In this document: positions 58,807 to 64,000 of the stretch, one piece after another
Layout of the letters: every line of letters begins with the position of its first letter
Position numbering within the stretch: position 1 is the stretch's first letter
DNA from: Clytia hemisphaerica
Lineage: Eukaryota; Cnidaria; Hydrozoa; Leptothecata; Clytiidae
Assembly (NCBI GenBank): GCA_902728285.1
Contig: CACVBU010001366.1
Coordinates: 536,971 to 600,970 of the forward strand
Reading direction: 5' to 3'
DNA length: 64,000 bases
The notes under the pieces: model-generated
Told to the model about the DNA's origin: nothing
The model's database searches: none
Seen by the model: the letters and a program-made list of their open reading frames with translations, nothing else
Translations under genes and position numbers: made by a program

Positions 58807-59072
58807 ATGGGAATAAGGGAAAACAATTCAGTGTACGAAAATTGCTCTAAACAAAAAAAAGACTATCAAAAAAATTCCTTTGCAACCAATTATGATATTT
58901 ATCAAAGGCCACAATTCCCAATGGATTATTTAATGCAATGTTATTCAAATGATTTCAAATGCCCCTGGGAAATTAAATTTTTAGATCATCAGTCTATAAA
59001 TACGCCAAAATTTAATCGAAAGTCAGAACACTTACATTTCGCAATATCAGCAGAAGATCGCAAAGACATAAG
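58807..59072 (+). CDS. Putative first coding exon, unknown protein
   Basis: An ATG at 58807 opens about 89 codons (MGIRENNSVYENCSKQKKDY...) and reaches a good donor ATAAG|GTAAAG at 59072. The frame would otherwise stop at once. Composition is polar and protein-like and not part of a recognised repeat. The modular repeat begins 20 bp after the donor, so downstream exons would have to lie beyond it or outside the window. Not recognised. Confidence 0.3.
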
Positions 59073-59091
59073 GTAAAGTTGAATTCCTTAT

Positions 59092-62000
59092 TGGACCTAC
59101 CCCGGTGGGGTAGAGGTCCTATAAATAAACGATGTTCGTTCGTTCGTCCGTTCGTCCGTCTGTTACCAGCTTTTCTCAGGATTGGCTCATTAGTCTTTTC
59201 TGATTTTTGGCATAATGATGCAAAATGGCAATGCCCAAAATGTGACGGAGCCCGATTTTGGAAAAAAAAAATTCCGAAAATACCGGAAATATGCCGGAGA
59301 AACTGGTTTTTTGGCATTTTCTCGAGATTTTATCATTAGTTTTTTCTGATTTTTTGCTCAAAGATGCGTACTAACAATGCCCAAAACATGGCTGAGTCCG
59401 ATTTTTGAGAAAAAAAATTTTCCGGCTTAAAATGCCGGAAATCGCCGTTTTTGCAGATTTTCATTGGACTTTTTCCTTATAATTGGTTGTTTTTTTATTC
59501 AAAAACATTATTAATAGCAATGCCCACCATCAAGCATGTTTTAATTTTCAATAAAATTGATTTTTGAAGCCGGAACTATTTAAAATTCGCCGGAACAACC
59601 TATTTTCACCGGAAAAACGGTATTTCTTGAATTTCTCGAGCTGTACTTAATATTTTTTTATGAAATTTTGCACACTGATGCAAAATGACAATACCTAAAA
59701 TGTGACAGAGCCCGATTTTTGAAAAACATTTTTTCCGGCCGAAAATGCCGGAAATATGCCGGAAAAACCGTTTTTTTGGCGTTTTCTCGAGATTTCATCA
59801 TTAGTTTTTTCTGATTTTTTGCACATAGATGCGTAATAGCAATGCCCAAAACATGGCCGAGTTCGATTTTTGAGAAAAATTCTTTTCTTGCCGAAAATGC
59901 CAGAAACATACTGGAAATCGCCGTTTTTGCAGATTTTCATTGGACTTTTTCCTATTATTTCTTTGTTTTTTCATGCAAAATCATTATTTATAACAATGCC
60001 AACCATCAAGTATGGTTCAATTGTCAATAAAACTGATTTTTGATGCCGGGACTTTCTAAAAATCGCCGGAACAGCCGAATATCGCCGGAAAAACGATTTT
60101 TCTTGAATTTTTCAAGCTGTACTTTATATTTTTTCATGAAATTTTGCAGACTGATGCAAAATGGCAATACCTAAAATGTGACGGAGCCTGATTTTTGAAG
60201 AAAAAAAATTTCGGCCAAAAATGCCGATAATATGCCGTCAAAACCTGTTTGTTGCCATTTTCTCGAGATTTCATTAATCGTTTTTCCCGATTTTTGCATA
60301 AAGATGTGTATCGGCAATGCCCTAAGTGTGGCCGATTCGGATTTTTGAGAATCATGTTTTTCCGGCTGAAAATGCCGGAAGTATGCCGGAAATCGCCGTT
60401 TTTGCAGATTTGAATTGGGCTTTTTCCATATATTTCTTTGTTTTTCCACTTAAAAAAAATTTTTGATAACAATGCCACCATCAAGCATGACTCAATTGTC
60501 AATAAAACTTTTGCAATTTTGCAACCGGAACTTTCTATTTCTTTTTTCCCTAAACCCTTCCCCCCCCCCCCATCAAAAATCAATGATGAAATTTAATGCA
60601 TTTTCGCTAACCGCTATATTTTCTTAATGATTGATATTTTCTTAATGATTGTTGGGTGTTCAAGCTGAGTGAATGGACGTGTGCGAAAGCACATAGAGGT
60701 CCGGCGTCTCTAAAAGCCTCTCAACTCAGAAGTCAACCCTCTCCCTCCCCGACGGTGTGCACTGGATAACGCAAATCGAGGGCCCTGACAACAGGGCGAG
60801 TGTTCAGCACCCTGTATAATATAAACTGTTCACTTGTTGGCTGGCTGGTATCCGGATCCATGGTACCAAACTTGATATCATATCGGTGAGATGGTGTCTC
60901 TGGAAAAACACTCTGATTGAACCTTGAGAAAGTCAATTTGATTCAACTACTCGTAAACCACTTGATGAAATGTATAAAGTTGTTCAAAGAAGGCCCCCAG
61001 TCCCGGTTAACATCAGGGGGTGCGAAAATCTGCCGGATGAAAATAAACTTATAAATTTAGCTACTTGGAACGTAAGGACACTCTACAATAGTGACGACGA
61101 TGATAATTTCAAACTGAAAGCCTTAACTGAAGAAATGAAGCGTCTTAAAATCGACATACTTGGAGTATCTGAAACCCACTGGACTAACAGCATTCGAAAT
61201 GAATGATTACGTTATCGTGCAGTCAGGCAGAAAGGACAATATCCACCGCCAAGGTGTTGCCATATTCATCACCAAAGAGCTCTCACAGCACATGTGTGGA
61301 TACGCCCTTGTCAATGAGCGAATCATGTCCATACAATTGAATACCAAAATAGGACCCCTGTTTCTTTTTCAAGTTTACACTCCCGACTCATCTTACAATG
61401 ATGATACCAAAGAGGATTTTTTCCAACTGTTGCAGCAGCAGATTAACGCATTACCACGTAACTCTAGATTTGTAGTGCTTGGCGATTTTAACGGAAAGGT
61501 TGGTCGACATACAGACGAACTTTGGACAGGAATCTGTGGTGTTTATGGGGTAGGTCAAATGAACGAAGGAGGAGAGAGGCTACTGAACTTCTGTGCAGCC
61601 AACAAATTGTCAATCATGAATACTATGTATGTATAAACAGAAACTTCAAAGATTGATAACGTGGGTCTCACCAGACGGGAAAACCAAAAATCAGATTGAT
61701 TACATCCTTGTACCGGCTGACCAAAAGTCCTGTATCAAAAGTTGTAGAGTATTCAATTCTGCTGATGTGAACTCAGATCATTCGCTATTAATGGCAAAAT
61801 ACAAACTACAGCTACCCCAAAGAAAGAGATTCAAAACTCCCCCAAAGAGATACGACACACCCAGACTAAAAACTGAGGAATACGCTAAAGAGTTCAAGAT
61901 TAAGATCGGTGGCTATTTCGAAACGTTAATAAATGAAATAAACAACAGCTCAGTCGAGGCATCATACAACAAATTTGTTGAAACCGTAAATAAAGCAACC

Positions 62001-63179
62001 AAGGAGGTTGTAGGCTTTCGAAAAAGAAAATCTGTCGATGGCCTATCGAAGGATACCATACAATTATGTGAAAAAAGGAGAAAACTACGGAAAGACATGC
62101 TATCGTCTCCTAACTGTGAAAATCGTCAACGAAACTGTAATTGAGGTGATCAAAAACATGTACGAGAAGACCCAATGTGCCGTCAACGTAGATGGTAAAT
62201 TAACCAGCTGGTTTGAAGTGACAGTAGGTGTTAGACAGGGGTGCTTGCTATCACCAACGCTGTTCAACCTATTCCTGGAGTTTGTGATGGATGAGCTCCA
62301 AGAACTACAAGAGGCAACAATCCTTAACAATGGCTTGTGTATTGATGTTCGCTACGCAGATGATACCACCTTGATAGCAGCTGTCTTTGAGAAACTTCAA
62401 CTCTCCACGAATCAACTACAGGACGCCTGTTTGAAATACGGCATGAAAATCAATACTACAAAATGCAAAGCCATCACAGCCAGCCCTCAGCAAGTTATAA
62501 TTGACAATAAAAATGTTGAGACTGTTCAAGACTTCATTTTCCTTGGATCAAATGTTCCTATACCTCCAAGGACGTCAAAAGACGAATTGCACTTGCAAAT
62601 ATTGCCTTTGGAAAACTAAAGCAGAAGATCTGGTTAAGGAGAGATGTCTCAAATACTCTTAAAATTCGACTGTACAATGCTCTCATTCTCCCAATCGCAA
62701 TATACGGCGCGGAAACCTGGTCTCTAACAAAGCTTGATGAAAACAAGCTCTCAGTATTCGAAAACAATTGTATTCGCTCCATACTGGGGATTAGACTCCA
62801 GGACCGGATATCACTCAAAAGGCTACGTAAGAGAGCAAAGCTCAAAATGCCGATTGTCTATATGATCAAAAAGAGACGCTTGTCTTGGTTTGGGCATGTA
62901 GCAAGACTGCCCGAGGAGAGTCTAGCTAAAATATGTTTGAAAGATGAGTTCCAAGGCACACGAAGGAGAGGTAGACCTGCAAAAAGATGGCAAGATAAAA
63001 TCAGGGAAGACACAGGTCTTCCATTAGCAACGGCCGAACGATACGCACGTGATAGAACCAGATGGCGAGAGAAAGTTCACAAGTGGGCGAAGCCTCAACC
63101 AGAGGTGTGCTGATAAGTCAAGTAAGTCAGATTGTTTTTCTCCTTGTTGCTATCTAAGTTTCATCATCAGGTAGGTCCA
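59092..63179 (+). mobile_element. Modular repeat element, copy 2, interrupted by a LINE
   Basis: Same ends as 50256-51379. It has three modules of about 475 bp (starting near 59210, 59680 and 60155), then a foreign block of about 2.5 kb (60640-63130) that is absent from copy 1, then the common right end. Confidence 0.7.
60661..63117 (+). pseudogene. Degraded APE-type LINE (endonuclease + reverse transcriptase)
   Basis: Plus-strand fragments in three frames. The apurinic-endonuclease part spans about 61040-61790 (ATWNVRTL, GVSETHW, VVLGDFNGKVG, NSDHSLL). Reverse transcriptase follows from about 62130 (VGVRQGCLLSPTLFN, VRYADDTTLIA), then a C-terminal region (YGAETWSLT, FGHVAR, RRGRPAKRWQDKIRED) to the stop near 63113. 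Frameshifts occur near 61195, 61630 and 62600. The fingers part of RT is missing between about 62090 and 62120, implying an internal deletion. The style of the C-terminus is RTE-like. The 3' end has no poly(A) but a short AAGTCAAGTAAGTCAG tail. The copy is inactive. Confidence 0.85.
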
Positions 63180-63398
63180 TTCAGCATATTGATTGTTTTA
63201 ATATGTTTTTATATATGTGACATTTAAATAATTATATCAAAAACTATTTTCTTCAGTAGCAGCAAGCATAAACATTATGCCCGCTGCTACAGAAGAGATA
63301 TTTTACTATCGGATATCTAAAAATATTCGCCAGTGCGTTTTGCTTAGAGGTGGACGATAAACCTTTTTATCGGCGATCTAAAAAATATCAGCAATCTG

Positions 63399-63572
63399 AA
63401 GGCTGGTATCCACTTTCGCGCGAAATGTTTTTTCTCAAAAGAGTTTCGCGTGAACAAAAACCGTTACGTCAACTTTGACCAATTGAATTGCTTCATTCTT
63501 CAACCGAACAATGACCTTACAAAAACGTTAAAAAATTTTCGCTAATTTGGCGTGAAGGTGGAGACCGGCCTT
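63399..63572. mobile_element. MITE, TIR AAGGC.GGT.TCCAC, copy 2
   Basis: The ends AAGGCTGGTATCCACTTTCG and GGTGGAGACCGGCCTT match the family at 24074-24263. It lies just upstream of the zinc-finger reading frame. Confidence 0.75.
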
Positions 63573-63660
63573 GATTGGTTAAAAACAGTACATTATATCT
63601 TGTATTTTACATGAGAGGGTCGGTTGGACTGACAGGCTCGAATATTAAGCCCGAAGAAAA

Positions 63661-64000
63661 ATGAAGAGTCTAGAATACACCACACTTTGCCCTGTTTTGC
63701 TTGCCTTCGAAATGGCGACAGGATGTGAAAAAGATGAGACTTCTGACCAATCAACACCTGATCCAGGCCTGAAGACAACTGAAAATATGAAAAGTCTTGC
63801 TTGTTCCTCGACAGAGGCGATACAACCAGCGAAATCGTTCTTTCAGCTATTCCCCGAAGCGGTAGCGAGACCTCGACAGCAAGAACAAGAAAAATCGCCA
63901 CCAAACAACAAGATCGTCCCCTTATCCCAAGCAACGCAGAGCCAACCGGGATCATATTCATGCGATTTTTGTGGGAAAGAATTTCAAAACAAGGGTGGAC
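63661..64000 (+). CDS. Start of a C2H2 zinc-finger protein, runs off the window
   Basis: The frame is open from ATG 63661 to the last base (113 codons). The first 97 residues are polar and low in structure (Ser, Thr, Gln, Pro, Lys). They are followed by YSCDFCGKEFQNKGG, the first half of a C2H2 finger with the two Cys in correct spacing; the His pair would lie beyond the edge. Because it lies next to a MITE and a LINE it could be a host gene exon or a transposon-borne DNA-binding protein. Codon usage is more GC-rich than the surrounding sequence. Confidence 0.55.
   Translation, partial: MKSLEYTTLCPVLLAFEMATGCEKDETSDQSTPDPGLKTTENMKSLACSSTEAIQPAKSFFQLFPEAVARPRQQEQEKSPPNNKIVPLSQATQSQPGSYSCDFCGKEFQNKGG

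Noticed and set aside
1..64000. CRISPR arrays, bacterial operons or prophage
   Set aside because: The window is clearly eukaryotic; the regular repeat at 9326-10050 is a direct tandem minisatellite without spacers.

Overview
This is a eukaryotic, metazoan-type window. It is AT-rich, its genes are split into many exons with clean GT-AG junctions, and its introns are filled with transposon debris. Three large intron-containing genes can be read end to end. The third encodes a membrane protein with LamG-like, follistatin/Kazal and ShKT modules. Together with the density of small inverted-repeat elements, this fits a cnidarian (perhaps hydrozoan) better than a vertebrate or arthropod. The assignment is inference; no search was run.

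Layout. 1-5,350: repeats, plus a possible short first exon on the minus strand (4917-4992) facing the SNX4 promoter. 5,352-21,475 (+): a complete 14-exon sorting nexin 4 gene (426 aa, PX + BAR). Its introns hold a LINE fragment, a tRNA-derived SINE, a 32-bp minisatellite, many inverted-repeat elements and a 3.6-kb inverted-repeat element with an internal 1.42-kb tandem duplication. 22,427-38,507 (+): a 17-exon gene for a 601-aa PH / seven-blade RCC1 / FYVE protein, an architecture best known from plant PRAF proteins. One of its introns holds a very young LTR retrotransposon that carries gag but no pol (25,690-29,272). Another holds a nested antisense single-exon gene (31,939-32,904) with four Arg-Arg-x-Ser modules and a PP1-docking-like motif. 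41,039-54,262 (-): a 14-exon gene for a 900-aa type I membrane protein (signal peptide, two LamG-like domains, follistatin-like/Kazal modules, ShKT, TM, short tail). One of its introns contains a well-formed hammerhead ribozyme on the opposite strand (42,174-42,236). 54,263-64,000: mostly repeats, an orphan GPCR-like TM7 exon, a degraded APE-type LINE sitting inside a modular repeat, and the start of a C2H2 zinc-finger reading frame that runs off the window.

Functional links. SNX4 and the PH-RCC1-FYVE gene lie head-to-tail with about 950 bp between coding regions, and both carry PI3P-binding modules (PX, FYVE), so both are likely endosomal. The PH-RCC1-FYVE gene converges on the LamG/ShKT receptor-like gene. 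The best leads for undescribed biology are the intronic hammerhead ribozyme, the nested RRxS-repeat gene, the gag-only retrotransposon and the receptor-like domain combination. Exon coordinates were assembled by hand from reading frame, phase and splice consensus; total coding lengths are divisible by three for all three genes.
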